A stretch of DNA of 64,000 nt from Clostridia bacterium (GCA_017536205.1 JAFXHX010000006.1:1-64000); one strand, 5' to 3'; counted from the first letter of the stretch, positions 1 through 8,128 are shown. Program-made: numbers and translations. The notes: a model not told the origin generated them from the letters alone.

Positions 1-207
1 GACGACAAGGTTATTATAATCTACAACCACGACGGAGACAACCGGACGGAACTCGGAATCGACGAGATAGAGTCCGCCTTTGGTTCGGATTTGACACAAC
101 TCACTCCGCCAAATAAAAGGCAAGTGGTTTTTCGCCACTTGCTTTTTATTTTAGTTAAGTTTATGGGGGATTTGAACGGGTGGGTATCGGCAACTTATAC
201 AAAATAA
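1..207 (+). CDS. Site-specific recombinase, C-terminal end (partial)
   Basis: Frame 1 is open from the window edge to TAA at 205-207 (68 codons). The first 40 residues (DDKVIIIYNHDGDNRT, then EIESAFGSDLTQLTPP) resemble the C-terminal tail of clostridial large serine recombinases, whose ends often read 'YDDKIVI.YN...' followed by 'SDL...PP'. The last 28 codons run through an intrinsic terminator at 120-150, so the true C-terminus may have been altered, or the reading frame simply continues through it. If correct, this is the integrase of a mobile element lying left of the window. The family call rests on a short stretch only. Confidence 0.45.
   Translation, partial: DDKVIIIYNHDGDNRTELGIDEIESAFGSDLTQLTPPNKRQVVFRHLLFILVKFMGDLNGWVSATYTK
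120..150 (+). terminator. Intrinsic terminator inside the recombinase tail
   Basis: GCAAGTGG (120-127) pairs with CCACTTGC (135-142) and is followed by TTTTTATTTTA. It probably ends the mobile element's last transcript. Confidence 0.7.
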
Positions 208-250
208 TTACCTAGTTTAGTTGCCGAGAAACAGTGGACACCCACTGTTT
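188..250. repeat. Two adjacent inverted repeats between recombinase and tRNA remnant
   Basis: CGGCAACT (188-195) is repeated inverted as AGTTGCCG (219-226). Directly after it, AAACAGTGG (229-237) and CCACTGTTT (242-250) form a perfect 9-bp hairpin with a 4-base loop. No coding sequence explains them. They could be recombinase-binding arms of the element end or a small structured RNA. Confidence 0.5.
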
Positions 251-312
251 ACCACCCCGGCGTGATAGCAACCCCAACGGGGCGTTAGTTTTGTGCTAGC
301 AAAATTGCGGAG

Positions 313-333
313 CAAATCCCCCTCTCTCCGCCA
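313..333 (+). other. 3' end of a tRNA-Ser gene, probable att site
   Basis: The sequence CAAAT-CCCCC-TCTCTCC-G-CCA has the order T-loop end, T-stem 3' strand, 7-base acceptor 3' strand, discriminator G and encoded CCA, as in a tRNA-Ser. No matching GGAGAGA 5' acceptor strand or GGGGG T-stem strand lies upstream, so only about 21 bases are present. Such a remnant beside a recombinase gene is what remains when an element integrates into a tRNA 3' end; the intact tRNA would then lie at the other end of the element, outside the window. Inference, not proof. Confidence 0.5.
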
Positions 334-336
334 AGA

Positions 337-371
337 GCGACTCTATTTGAACTCAAATAGAGTCGCTTTTT
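337..371 (+). terminator. Intrinsic terminator following the tRNA remnant
   Basis: A perfect 12-bp stem, GCGACTCTATTT (337-348) with AAATAGAGTCGC (355-366), is followed by TTTTT. Its position four bases after the CCA suggests it was the terminator of the original tRNA gene. Confidence 0.85.
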
Positions 372-372
372 C

Positions 373-589
373 TATTACAATAATTAAATATATCTTTGTT
401 AAAGGAAATGCAGGTATAATCTTTGATTTTGAACGATTTTCTAAAAACCGTATGTCTTCTAACAAATTAAGTTTAGATGATATAGATGTTTTCCCTGATG
501 AACAGTCAAAGTTTAAGTTAAGCAGTAAAGATAAGCATAATGTTTTAATTCATACTGGGGTTATAAATGACCCTAAAAAAAAGAGGTGA
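373..589 (+). pseudogene. Short ORF or gene remnant, unknown
   Basis: An open frame reaches TGA at 587-589 and ends just as a terminator hairpin begins. Upstream it runs back through the tRNA remnant and its terminator, so those parts cannot belong to a real start. The only internal ATG (452) has no ribosome binding site. The hydrophilic tail (residues such as KDKHNVLIHTGVINDPKKKR) matches no family known to me. It is probably the 3' end of a gene cut off by the recombination event. Confidence 0.2.
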
Positions 590-607
590 TTTTCATCACC
601 TCTTTTA
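577..607 (+). terminator. Intrinsic terminator
   Basis: AAAAGAGGTGA (579-589) pairs with TCACCTCTTTT (596-606). The following 608-735 is AT-rich and holds two weak hairpins (for example CAACTT/AAGTTG near 650) but no recognisable gene. Confidence 0.75.
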
Positions 608-736
608 ACTGCGCAGTTGGTTTCACATTTTAGTGCCAACAAATAAACAACTTTATAAGTTGAGTTTGCGCTACCTTGTTATTATAATATTATAATTATT
701 TATTTTTGTCAATTGTTCTTTCTATATTTTTTAGTA

Positions 737-764
737 TTGATTATTTAATATTTTATGTTATAAT
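737..764 (+). promoter_or_regulatory. Promoter of the nucleoside hydrolase-glycosidase operon
   Basis: -35 TTGATT (737-742), 16-base spacer, -10 TATAAT (759-764). The start site predicted seven bases past the -10 falls at 771, one base before the ATG at 772, so no ribosome binding site would fit on the mRNA. Confidence 0.6.
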
Positions 765-771
765 TAACTGT

Positions 772-1746
772 ATGGAAAATATTATTAAAAACTCAAAAAA
801 AATTATATTCGATACGGACATTGGTGAAGATTGTGACGATGCAGGCGCACTTGCCTTAATTCATAAACTTTGCAACAACGGCGAAGCCGAATTATTGGCT
901 GTTACTCATTGCTATAATTCACCTTACCTTGCAGGCTGTATTGACGCTATTAATACGTTTTATAATAGAGAAGTTCCCATAGGCATAAACTACGATGCGC
1001 CTATATTAGAAGTTCCACAATTAATTTATGCAGATAAACTTGCCATAAACTGCCCTAATAAATACCCGCCAGAAACATATTTAGCTAAAAACGGCCCAAA
1101 AGATACCCTTGAATTACTTCGCACAACGCTTGCAAACGCAGAAGATGGTAGCGTTACCATTGTTGTAACGGGAACTCTTGCATCTATGGCAAGGTTGGTT
1201 TTAAGCAAGCCCGACGAAATATCGCCGTTAAGTGGAAAAGAGTTAATTGCAAAAAAAGTAAATCGCACCGTATTTATGGGTGGCAGGTTTTTTGAAACTT
1301 GGCCTATGACCTTGTACGAGAGTGGTGACCCCACTCACCACGTTATGACGTGGGAATATAACGTAAAGCGCAGTGGCCATAAAGATGCAAAAGCCGTGTT
1401 TGATAATTGGCCTAATGAACTTGTGCTTTCAAGTTACGAAATTGGCTCGTATATCGTAACGATGAAAGGCTATGGCAAAAGGGCTCAAAAAGGCGACCCC
1501 GTTGCGCTTGCATATAACATTTCAATAGGCGACAACGGCCGTTGCAGTTGGGACCATACTGCAGTTTTAGAAGCAGTTCGCCCTGGCGTTTATTGGAATA
1601 AGCGTGAATTTGGCAAAATTAGCATTGATGAAAATATGGTAACGCATTTTATTAGGTGTGAAAACGGCTCGCATACTTATTTACTTCCAAAATTAGATTA
1701 CGAAACTATTCGCAAAACTATTGATGATTTAATAAATGAAGTTTAA
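772..1746 (+). CDS. Nucleoside hydrolase (IUNH family)
   Basis: Cleaves the N-glycosidic bond of ribonucleosides to give base and ribose. The 324-residue protein opens with the calcium-binding signature FDTDIGEDCDDAGAL (13-27), a variant of DTDPGxDDxxAL, and has the late metal-binding aspartate in SWDHTAVL (D261). The frame is open further upstream, but the ATG at 772 puts the signature at the normal distance from the N-terminus and lies immediately after a promoter. It has no Shine-Dalgarno sequence and is probably translated from a leaderless mRNA. First gene of a set with a GtrA-like protein and two glycosidases (gap 19 bases). Its exact substrate cannot be told; members with this signature also act on related glycosides. 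Confidence 0.85.
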   Translation: MENIIKNSKKIIFDTDIGEDCDDAGALALIHKLCNNGEAELLAVTHCYNSPYLAGCIDAINTFYNREVPIGINYDAPILEVPQLIYADKLAINCPNKYPPETYLAKNGPKDTLELLRTTLANAEDGSVTIVVTGTLASMARLVLSKPDEISPLSGKELIAKKVNRTVFMGGRFFETWPMTLYESGDPTHHVMTWEYNVKRSGHKDAKAVFDNWPNELVLSSYEIGSYIVTMKGYGKRAQKGDPVALAYNISIGDNGRCSWDHTAVLEAVRPGVYWNKREFGKISIDENMVTHFIRCENGSHTYLLPKLDYETIRKTIDDLINEV

Positions 1747-1765
1747 CTTGCGTTTAGGAGTTATT

Positions 1766-2512
1766 ATGAACGAAAAATACAAAGAGTATATGCAAGCAGA
1801 AGAACTTGTCATTTTAAAAAAGCGCGAAAAACTTAACGAATTAGAACCTAAAAAAAGGCGCACTAAAGAGTTTTTTTTAAACGTTAGGCAAAGCGCGTTT
1901 TGCAGGTTCTTTATAGTTAGGTGGCAACGCTATAAAGCCTTGCACCCAAAAGGAGCAGAACTACTTTTGCAAATAGCAAACTTTTTACTGTTTAGTTTTA
2001 GCGTTACGCTATGGCAATATTTAGTTATGTTATTTTTGCCTTACGCTTTTAAGGACTTAGCAAAAACACCTTTCGTTTGGCCGAAAGTTGACCTTTGGGT
2101 TTGGCCAGACGGCACACCCGCCACCTTTGGAATGTTTAACGAACCCGTTTTATACGACTCGCTTGGAAACGTTAAAATAGGCGGTGGACTTGGCAACTTT
2201 ATTGCGTTTGAAATTGCCGTATTTACGGCGCAATGCATAAACTTTCCCCTTCAACGAAACATAACCTTTAAATCGCACGGCAACCCCTGGTATCAAGCAC
2301 TGTGGTATTTTATAGGTTGGGTGCTAGTTTCGCTATTTACAAACGCGCTTTGGGGGTTACTTAATATATTCTGCGTGTATTGGGCGTTTCCAAACGCACT
2401 AACCGTATTTATAAAAACTAACGTAACGGGCTTAATTTCAATGATAGTGTTCTTCTTCGTGTTTAAAATTATTTTTAACGACGAAAAGTCAAAGCCCAAA
2501 AAGGAGAAGTAA
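1766..2512 (+). CDS. GtrA-like multi-pass membrane protein
   Basis: A 248-residue protein with a basic cytoplasmic N-terminus (residues 1-65) and four hydrophobic segments near 72-96, 145-165, 185-210 and 215-238. The stretch NFPLQRNITFKSHG between helices two and three matches the GtrA family (NF.LQR.WTF), whose members help move lipid-linked sugars or occur with cell-surface glycosyl genes. A long polar insert (about 100-140, rich in W, P and G) is unusual. The ATG at 1766 follows TAGGAG with normal spacing; the ATG at 1736 overlaps the previous gene and has none. The stop is one base before the GH5 gene, indicating co-translation. Function is inferred from family only. Confidence 0.65.
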   Translation: MNEKYKEYMQAEELVILKKREKLNELEPKKRRTKEFFLNVRQSAFCRFFIVRWQRYKALHPKGAELLLQIANFLLFSFSVTLWQYLVMLFLPYAFKDLAKTPFVWPKVDLWVWPDGTPATFGMFNEPVLYDSLGNVKIGGGLGNFIAFEIAVFTAQCINFPLQRNITFKSHGNPWYQALWYFIGWVLVSLFTNALWGLLNIFCVYWAFPNALTVFIKTNVTGLISMIVFFFVFKIIFNDEKSKPKKEK

Positions 2513-2513
2513 A

Positions 2514-3983
2514 ATGAAAAGGTTTTTCAAGCGATTTTTTATAGTTTTAGGAATTATTATATTAAGCGTTCTATTACTTGCAACCCTAATTATTGCTTGG
2601 GGGCATATTTACCGTAAAAACTATAAGTTTAACGCGCCTGCAACCATAACTAGAACTGACGGTGGAAATACCGTTATAGCAGAAGGCAAGGCGTTATACG
2701 ATGAAAACGGCAACGTATTTGAAATTAAAGGCGTTAACTTTGGCAACCTTTTTATTGCCGAAGGTTGGATGACGGTTAACTCGGTTGGCCCACTTCTTAA
2801 TAAAGACGGCAGTTACGCTAAAATTAACCCCGAAGGCGTTGTTGAAGAATATGAAGAGATTTACCAAGAAGAAATGGACGCCATTTTAGCAAATAGGTTT
2901 ACCGACGAGCAAATTAAAACGCTCAACGACGCTTATTTTTATTCTTACTGCACGGAGTACGACTTTAAGTTCATTAAAGAAATGGGGCTTAACACTATAA
3001 GACTTCCTATGTACTACCGTAACTTTTTATCTACTCACCATAGATATAGGTTAACCGACGAACAACTTATATCAACTATTGATTTTGCCACTTACGAGTT
3101 TGATTTTGAAAAACTTGACTGGTTTTTATCAATGGCGCAAAAATACGACCTTAAAGTAATTATTGATATGCACGGCGTTATGGGTGGCCAAAGTGGGTTT
3201 GAACACTGTGGCACGCGCGACATTGATTTTTGGGACAACGACGGCTATATCGACTTTATGTGCAAACTTTGGAAACGAATTGCCCTTCACTACAAAACCG
3301 AGCGCGCCGACCTTTCTTCTACAATTCTAGCATACGACCTTGTTAACGAGCCTACAAACCGAAACGAAATAGGAACGGGGCTTAAACAGTGGAAAGTTAT
3401 GGACAAGATGTACGACGCCATTAGAGAAGTTGACACCGAACACGTTATTTCTATTGAAGGCGTGTGGTTCTTCTTATCGCTTCCTAGCCCTGAAAAGTTC
3501 GGTTGGGAAAACGTTTTATATCAATACCATTTTTATAACTGGACTTCTAATATAACGCCTAACTGGATGTTCTACGGCTTTATGTACGCGCAACTTTCCG
3601 TTTCTGATTATAACGTTCCAAAGTTCGTTGGCGAGTTTAATTTCTTTGGCGACGAAAACGCTTGGATGGAATATTTAAACGTTTACGACCAAACGGGGCT
3701 TGGTTGGACAATATGGAGCTATAAGACGGTTACCGTTGGTTGGTGGGATAGTTCGTGGGGTGTTTTAGTTAATAAAATGTGGCTACTTCCCGATGGCGAC
3801 GGCAACACCGTTTTAAAAACCGATTTAAGAACTGCAACCTACGAAGAGATTTTAGAACTTTGGTCTAGCCAACAAACTGACGACGGAACTAACGACGGTC
3901 AGTATAAAATTCATAGCGACGGCTCGCTTACCTATAACGTTATTAAGCGTTATTTTAACCAAGATAAATTCAAAACGGAATAA
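2514..3983 (+). CDS. Membrane-anchored glycoside hydrolase family 5 (cellulase-like)
   Basis: An endo-beta-glycanase-type (beta/alpha)8 barrel of 489 residues. Residues 7-30 form one strong hydrophobic segment with basic flanks and no lipobox, so it is probably a signal anchor with the enzyme outside the cell. The barrel shows NTIRLPMYYRNF near 165, IIDMHG near 220, the acid/base glutamate in LVNEPTN (E279) and the nucleophile in FVGEFNFFG (E374), followed by a GWTIWSYKT tryptophan strand. The substrate (beta-glucan, mannan or a sphingolipid-type glycoside) is not determined by these motifs. It starts one base after the GtrA-like gene, whose end supplies AAGGAGAAGTAAA as ribosome binding site, and is followed five bases later by a GH3 enzyme. 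Confidence 0.85.
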   Translation: MKRFFKRFFIVLGIIILSVLLLATLIIAWGHIYRKNYKFNAPATITRTDGGNTVIAEGKALYDENGNVFEIKGVNFGNLFIAEGWMTVNSVGPLLNKDGSYAKINPEGVVEEYEEIYQEEMDAILANRFTDEQIKTLNDAYFYSYCTEYDFKFIKEMGLNTIRLPMYYRNFLSTHHRYRLTDEQLISTIDFATYEFDFEKLDWFLSMAQKYDLKVIIDMHGVMGGQSGFEHCGTRDIDFWDNDGYIDFMCKLWKRIALHYKTERADLSSTILAYDLVNEPTNRNEIGTGLKQWKVMDKMYDAIREVDTEHVISIEGVWFFLSLPSPEKFGWENVLYQYHFYNWTSNITPNWMFYGFMYAQLSVSDYNVPKFVGEFNFFGDENAWMEYLNVYDQTGLGWTIWSYKTVTVGWWDSSWGVLVNKMWLLPDGDGNTVLKTDLRTATYEEILELWSSQQTDDGTNDGQYKIHSDGSLTYNVIKRYFNQDKFKTE

Positions 3984-3988
3984 AAAAT

Positions 3989-6415
3989 ATGCGCAATTTA
4001 GACGAGATAATAAACGGTTTAACACTTGAAGAAAAAGCCTGCCTTTTAAGCGGGCATAAGTCGTGGCACACAAACAAAGTTTCACGACTTGACGTTCCTT
4101 CAATATTTTTAACCGACGGCCCGCACGGGCTTAGAAAAAAGCGTGAAGACTCTAAAGAGGTGGGGCTTGGCGAAACGGAATATTCAACGGCGTTTCCACC
4201 TGCGGTAACTTCGGGTTCTACTTGGAATAAAGACCTGCTTTTAAAAATGGGCACGGCTATGGGCAAAGAGTGTAACTATTATAACGTTCACCTTATTTTA
4301 GGCCCTGCCGTTAACATTAAAAGAAACCCACTTTGCGGTAGAAGTTTTGAATATTTTTCAGAAGACCCACTCATAACGGGCGTTATGGGCACTATGCTTA
4401 CCAAAGGCATACAGTCAAGGGGAGTTCAAACTTCGGTTAAGCATTACGCTTGCAACAACAACGAAAAAAATAGGTATTTTGGCGATTCGATAGTTGATGA
4501 AAGGGCTTTTAGAGAAATATATCTTAAAGGCTTTGAAAAAATTGTTAAAGACGGTAAACCTGCCACCCTAATGTGCGCTTATAACAAAGTTAACGGCGAG
4601 TACGCATCGGAAAACAAAAAACTTTTAACGGATATTCCGCGTGGCGAGTGGGGGTTTGACGGTCTTATAATGTCGGACTGGGGCGCCGTTAACGACAGGG
4701 TTTTGGCGCTAAATGCGGGGCTTGACCTTGAAATGCCAGGCGATATTTTACACAACAACCAACTTATTATAGATGCAGTTAAAAACGGCACCGTTTCAGA
4801 AGAAACGCTTAACACTTCTGTTAAACGAGTTCTTAAAATGGTTTATAACGGAATTGACGGCGCTATAGAGCAAGAAAATTGTTTAGAAGAAGATTCTTCT
4901 ATCGCTTTACAAATTGCCACCGAGGGCGCAGTACTTTTAAAGAACGAAAACGGCTCCCTTCCACTACCCACTACAGAAAAATATTTAGTGGTTGGCGAAA
5001 TGTTTGAAGTTATGCGCTATCAAGGCGCAGGCTCATCACTTCTTCGCCCGTATAAACTTATTACGCCTAAAAACGCATTTGATGAAAACGGCGCTAATTA
5101 CGAGTATAAAAAGGGCTATAAAGTTAACAGCCACGAAACCGACGAAACGCTTTTAAACGAGTGCATAACCGCTTGCGAAAACGCTCAAACCATAATTTTC
5201 TTTGGCGGGCTTACAGATTACGCCGAAAGCGAAGGTTTCGACCGTGAAGATATGCTTCTTCCTAAAAACCAAATTGAACTTCTAAAAAGCCTTATAAAAC
5301 TTAACAAGAAAGTTATTTTGGTGTTATACGGTGGTAGCCCCGTTGAACTTAACGGGCTTGACGGCGTTAGCGCAATACTCAATATGTATCTTCCAGGCCA
5401 AGAAGGCGGGCTTGCAACTTATAACCTGCTTTTTGGAAAGGCTTGCCCAAGTGGAAAACTTACTGAAACTTGGCCGTATAATTATAGCGACGTTCCGTTT
5501 TATAACGAACTTGCTCTAACCACTAACGACGTTTATAAAGAAAGCGTGTTCGTTGGTTATAGGTACTATTCAACGTACGGCGTTCCCGTAAGATATCCGT
5601 TTGGTTACGGGCTTTCTTACACCACCTTTTCTTATAGCGATTTAACTACTACCCAAACCGAAAACGGCTTTGAAGTTAGCGTTAAGGTTAAAAATACGGG
5701 TGACTACGCAGGTAGCGAAGTCGTTGAACTATTCGTTGAAGCACCTAAAACGGAGTTTGTAAAACCCGTTAGAGAACTTCGTGGTTTTAGCAAGGTTTTC
5801 CTTGAAAAAGGCGAAGAAAAAACGGTTAATATAACCGTTTTATACGATGATATTAAATACTATTACGATAACCGTTTTGCGCTTGAAAACGGAACTTATA
5901 AGTTCCAAATATGCAGTGACTCTAGTACCGTTATTTTAGAAAGCCAAGCCGTAGTTTCGTGCGGGGAAACGCTTTATTCGCCCGATATAGTTAAAACGCT
6001 TTACGCTACGAAAGAAAGCCTTTTATCTATAACCGATAGCGATTTTGAAAAGGTTATAAATAGACCTATTACCCTTAAACCCGTTACCCGCCCCTACGAC
6101 CTAAACACGCCTATGCGCGAGTATAAAACGGCGGGTGGAAAGTTTATTGTTGGGCTTATAAACTTTGTGTTTAAATGCATTTTAAAGTTTGCATCAATGG
6201 GAAAAGACACGCCCGATAAAGAAACTAAAATTAAAAACGCTTACTTTGCAATGAAAACTACAAAGGCTATGAGTTTGCGTTCGATTTCATACGCAAGCGA
6301 AGGTATGTTATCGCATAGGCAAGCCGAGGGCTTATTAGATATTGCAAACAATAAACCATTTAAGGGCATTTGGAAACTTATAACACGCGAAAAAACCGTT
6401 AAACTCCCTAAATAA
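3989..6415 (+). CDS. Glycoside hydrolase family 3 (beta-glucosidase-like)
   Basis: An 808-residue exo-acting beta-glycosidase without signal peptide, so cytoplasmic. Domain order: GH3 N-terminal barrel (1-280) with LTDGPHGLRK near 42, KHYACNN near 151 and the nucleophile in LIMSDWGAV (D230); GH3 C-terminal alpha/beta domain (300-510); fibronectin III-like domain (about 555-650); and an extra helical tail (about 700-808). A similar tail occurs on the GH2 enzyme at 15756-18002. The start ATG follows the GH5 stop by five bases. Likely role: finishing hydrolysis of oligosaccharides released by the GH5 enzyme and imported. Glucosidase versus xylosidase specificity cannot be read here. Confidence 0.9.
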   Translation: MRNLDEIINGLTLEEKACLLSGHKSWHTNKVSRLDVPSIFLTDGPHGLRKKREDSKEVGLGETEYSTAFPPAVTSGSTWNKDLLLKMGTAMGKECNYYNVHLILGPAVNIKRNPLCGRSFEYFSEDPLITGVMGTMLTKGIQSRGVQTSVKHYACNNNEKNRYFGDSIVDERAFREIYLKGFEKIVKDGKPATLMCAYNKVNGEYASENKKLLTDIPRGEWGFDGLIMSDWGAVNDRVLALNAGLDLEMPGDILHNNQLIIDAVKNGTVSEETLNTSVKRVLKMVYNGIDGAIEQENCLEEDSSIALQIATEGAVLLKNENGSLPLPTTEKYLVVGEMFEVMRYQGAGSSLLRPYKLITPKNAFDENGANYEYKKGYKVNSHETDETLLNECITACENAQTIIFFGGLTDYAESEGFDREDMLLPKNQIELLKSLIKLNKKVILVLYGGSPVELNGLDGVSAILNMYLPGQEGGLATYNLLFGKACPSGKLTETWPYNYSDVPFYNELALTTNDVYKESVFVGYRYYSTYGVPVRYPFGYGLSYTTFSYSDLTTTQTENGFEVSVKVKNTGDYAGSEVVELFVEAPKTEFVKPVRELRGFSKVFLEKGEEKTVNITVLYDDIKYYYDNRFALENGTYKFQICSDSSTVILESQAVVSCGETLYSPDIVKTLYATKESLLSITDSDFEKVINRPITLKPVTRPYDLNTPMREYKTAGGKFIVGLINFVFKCILKFASMGKDTPDKETKIKNAYFAMKTTKAMSLRSISYASEGMLSHRQAEGLLDIANNKPFKGIWKLITREKTVKLPK

Positions 6416-6430
6416 TCTACAACGTTAACC

Positions 6431-6650
6431 GTAGAAAGCAATATTTTAAGGCGTTAGTTACGAGCGAGAGAAGGCTCGAGAAAAGGTACGGACACGATTG
6501 ACCTTTTTGGTTGTATAAAGTGGTATTTTAAGACGTTAGAAGCAAGCGAGAGAAGGCTCGCGAAAAGGTACGGGCACGATTGACCTTGTTGGTCATCGGG
6601 GTCGTAACTTTGAAGCAGTAAACGCACTATCGCGACGCTTATAACGCATA
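6431..6650 (+). repeat. Tandem pair of structured intergenic repeats, locus A
   Basis: Two imperfect copies (about 6442-6514 and 6524-6600) share TATTTTAAGnCGTTAG, GCGAGAGAAGGCTCG, GAAAAGGTACGGnCACGATTGACCTT and a final TGG-T motif. Each can form two hairpins: GCGAG/CTCGC and GACC/GGTC. Upstream GTAGAAAGC and a downstream tail (to 6650, ending ACGCTTATAACGCATA) are shared with locus B at 44067-44300. No ORF or ribosome binding site explains them. Both loci sit between convergent genes just ahead of a terminator. Confidence 0.7.
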
Positions 6651-6682
6651 AAAAAATCCCCGTTTTTACGGGGATTTTTTTA
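6651..6682. terminator. Bidirectional terminator
   Basis: AAAAAATCCCCGT and ACGGGGATTTTTTT form the stem, with A-runs and T-runs on both sides. It serves the GH3 operon (+) and the acyltransferase (-), whose stop codon lies inside it. Confidence 0.9.
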
Positions 6683-7999
6683 TTTCTTTAAATCAATGCC
6701 AAGTTCAAGCCCTTCGTACATCCATTCGTTCCACTTAAAGTTTTTGTAGAAGTTAACGTGGTAACGGTGCATTTCTTCAACTAATAAACTGAACTTTCCA
6801 ACGGTTTTGTGTTTGGGGAACACGTCGAAATATTCGCCTTTTAGGTAGAAGTTAAAGTAACTTGAATCAACTTCGGTAATTAAGGTGTATAGGTTGTTAT
6901 AGTCAACGTGGAACTCGTAAGGCTCGCCATTTCTAGTTCCAACGTAGTGCATACCTTTATGGTCAATTCTTATTTTGCCTTCGCCTACTATGAAACTAGT
7001 TTTGTTTTTACCTACGAGTTTATACTCGTCAAGATTACCGATTTGACACTCGTCTTCAAAAAAGTAGTCGGGGTTGGCGCGTATTTCTTTAATAATATCT
7101 AAACGCTCGTTTTCAACCCAAACGCACGGGTCTTCGGGAATAACTGCGTTTTCGTATGGATGGAATACGTAATAATCGTCCATCGTGGCGCCGTTTCCAC
7201 AAGCCGTACACTCAATTTTATTGCCTTCGCCAAGCATTGTAAACTCTTTACCACACTTGGGGCATTTAAAGCAAAAGTCTTCTAAACGATGGCATATTCT
7301 ACCGTGAGTTTCCCACTTAATTTTCTTTTCCCTATTCCAAGCGTATTCGTTGCGCCTAAACTTTTCGTTTAAGATATCGTCCATTTCTTCAACGGATAAC
7401 CTTTCAACGTCTTCTTTAGAAAATAATAGCGAAGTGGTGGCGTAGGTTTCGCCGTAACGCTCATCTAAACAAACTTTGGTGTTTTGAAGGTACTGACCTT
7501 CTAAATGACAGAAAAATACGGGCACTTTAAAGTGCTTGAACATTTTGCTAGTTCCTGGAACGACGGGTTTATTACAGCCGTAATCGCTTGCTAAACCTTC
7601 GGGTGCAAACGTTACGCAACCACCCCTTTTTAAAACTTCTGAAACACCGTGAATAGCAACTCTATCAGGCGAATAGTTCTTTTTGGGAATAACTTTATCT
7701 AGCCAGAAAATGAACGAGAACTTAGTTCTATAAAACTCGCTACAACCAGCCATCATATTAGTAACCCTTGGGTAGCACGACGCCGAAACGTACATATGGT
7801 CGATGCGCGACAAGTGGTTAAAAATTACAAAGCAAGGGCCTTTATAATCGCTAACTTTATCAATATGCTTAATATGCGGGTGATATTTTCTGCCGATAAT
7901 ATCAAACATAATAAACTTGTATAGTCCTGCAATAAACTTGGGCGCAGGGCGATATTTTCTTTTGCGAAGTTTTTCTGCTATTGTTAATTTCTTTGCCAT
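6680..7999 (-). CDS. PlsC-like lysophospholipid acyltransferase with zinc-ribbon extension
   Basis: The N-terminal half carries acyltransferase motifs: HX4D as NHLSRIDH (H62-D67), FYRTKFSFIFW near 90, and FAPEG near 132, as in 1-acylglycerol-3-phosphate acyltransferases. At 439 residues it is about twice the usual length. The second half has a CPKCGKEF...CTACG four-cysteine zinc ribbon (about 245-267) and a beta-rich tail of unknown role. No transmembrane helix or signal peptide is evident; membrane attachment would be peripheral. Monocistronic, with its own promoter (8032-8060) and a shared terminator. The acyl acceptor is not known, but the chemistry is well supported. Confidence 0.8.
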   Translation of the reverse strand: MAKKLTIAEKLRKRKYRPAPKFIAGLYKFIMFDIIGRKYHPHIKHIDKVSDYKGPCFVIFNHLSRIDHMYVSASCYPRVTNMMAGCSEFYRTKFSFIFWLDKVIPKKNYSPDRVAIHGVSEVLKRGGCVTFAPEGLASDYGCNKPVVPGTSKMFKHFKVPVFFCHLEGQYLQNTKVCLDERYGETYATTSLLFSKEDVERLSVEEMDDILNEKFRRNEYAWNREKKIKWETHGRICHRLEDFCFKCPKCGKEFTMLGEGNKIECTACGNGATMDDYYVFHPYENAVIPEDPCVWVENERLDIIKEIRANPDYFFEDECQIGNLDEYKLVGKNKTSFIVGEGKIRIDHKGMHYVGTRNGEPYEFHVDYNNLYTLITEVDSSYFNFYLKGEYFDVFPKHKTVGKFSLLVEEMHRYHVNFYKNFKWNEWMYEGLELGIDLKK

Positions 8000-8031
8000 A
8001 TTTTTATCCTTTGCAGTATTATTGTAGTTAT

Positions 8032-8060
8032 ATTTTAATATTTTATAATATAAAAGTCAA
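8032..8060 (-). promoter_or_regulatory. Promoter of the acyltransferase gene
   Basis: Reading the minus strand: -35 TTGACT (8060-8055), 17-base spacer, -10 TAAAAT (8037-8032). An AAGGAT ribosome binding site precedes the ATG. Confidence 0.75.
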
Positions 8061-8102
8061 TAGAATTAAGTTATTATTCATTTATTTAACATTTGCACAA
8101 TA

Positions 8103-8128
8103 AAAACAAAAGCACCCCGTAGGGTGCG
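8103..8128 (-). terminator. Terminator of the histidine operon
   Basis: On the minus strand GCACCC-TACG-GGGTGC is followed by TTTTGTTTTT, four bases after the hisIE stop. Confidence 0.85.

Noticed and set aside
150..333. Complete tRNA-Ser gene
   Set aside because: Only the 3' acceptor/T-arm end is present; no 5' acceptor strand, D-arm or anticodon arm can be found upstream.
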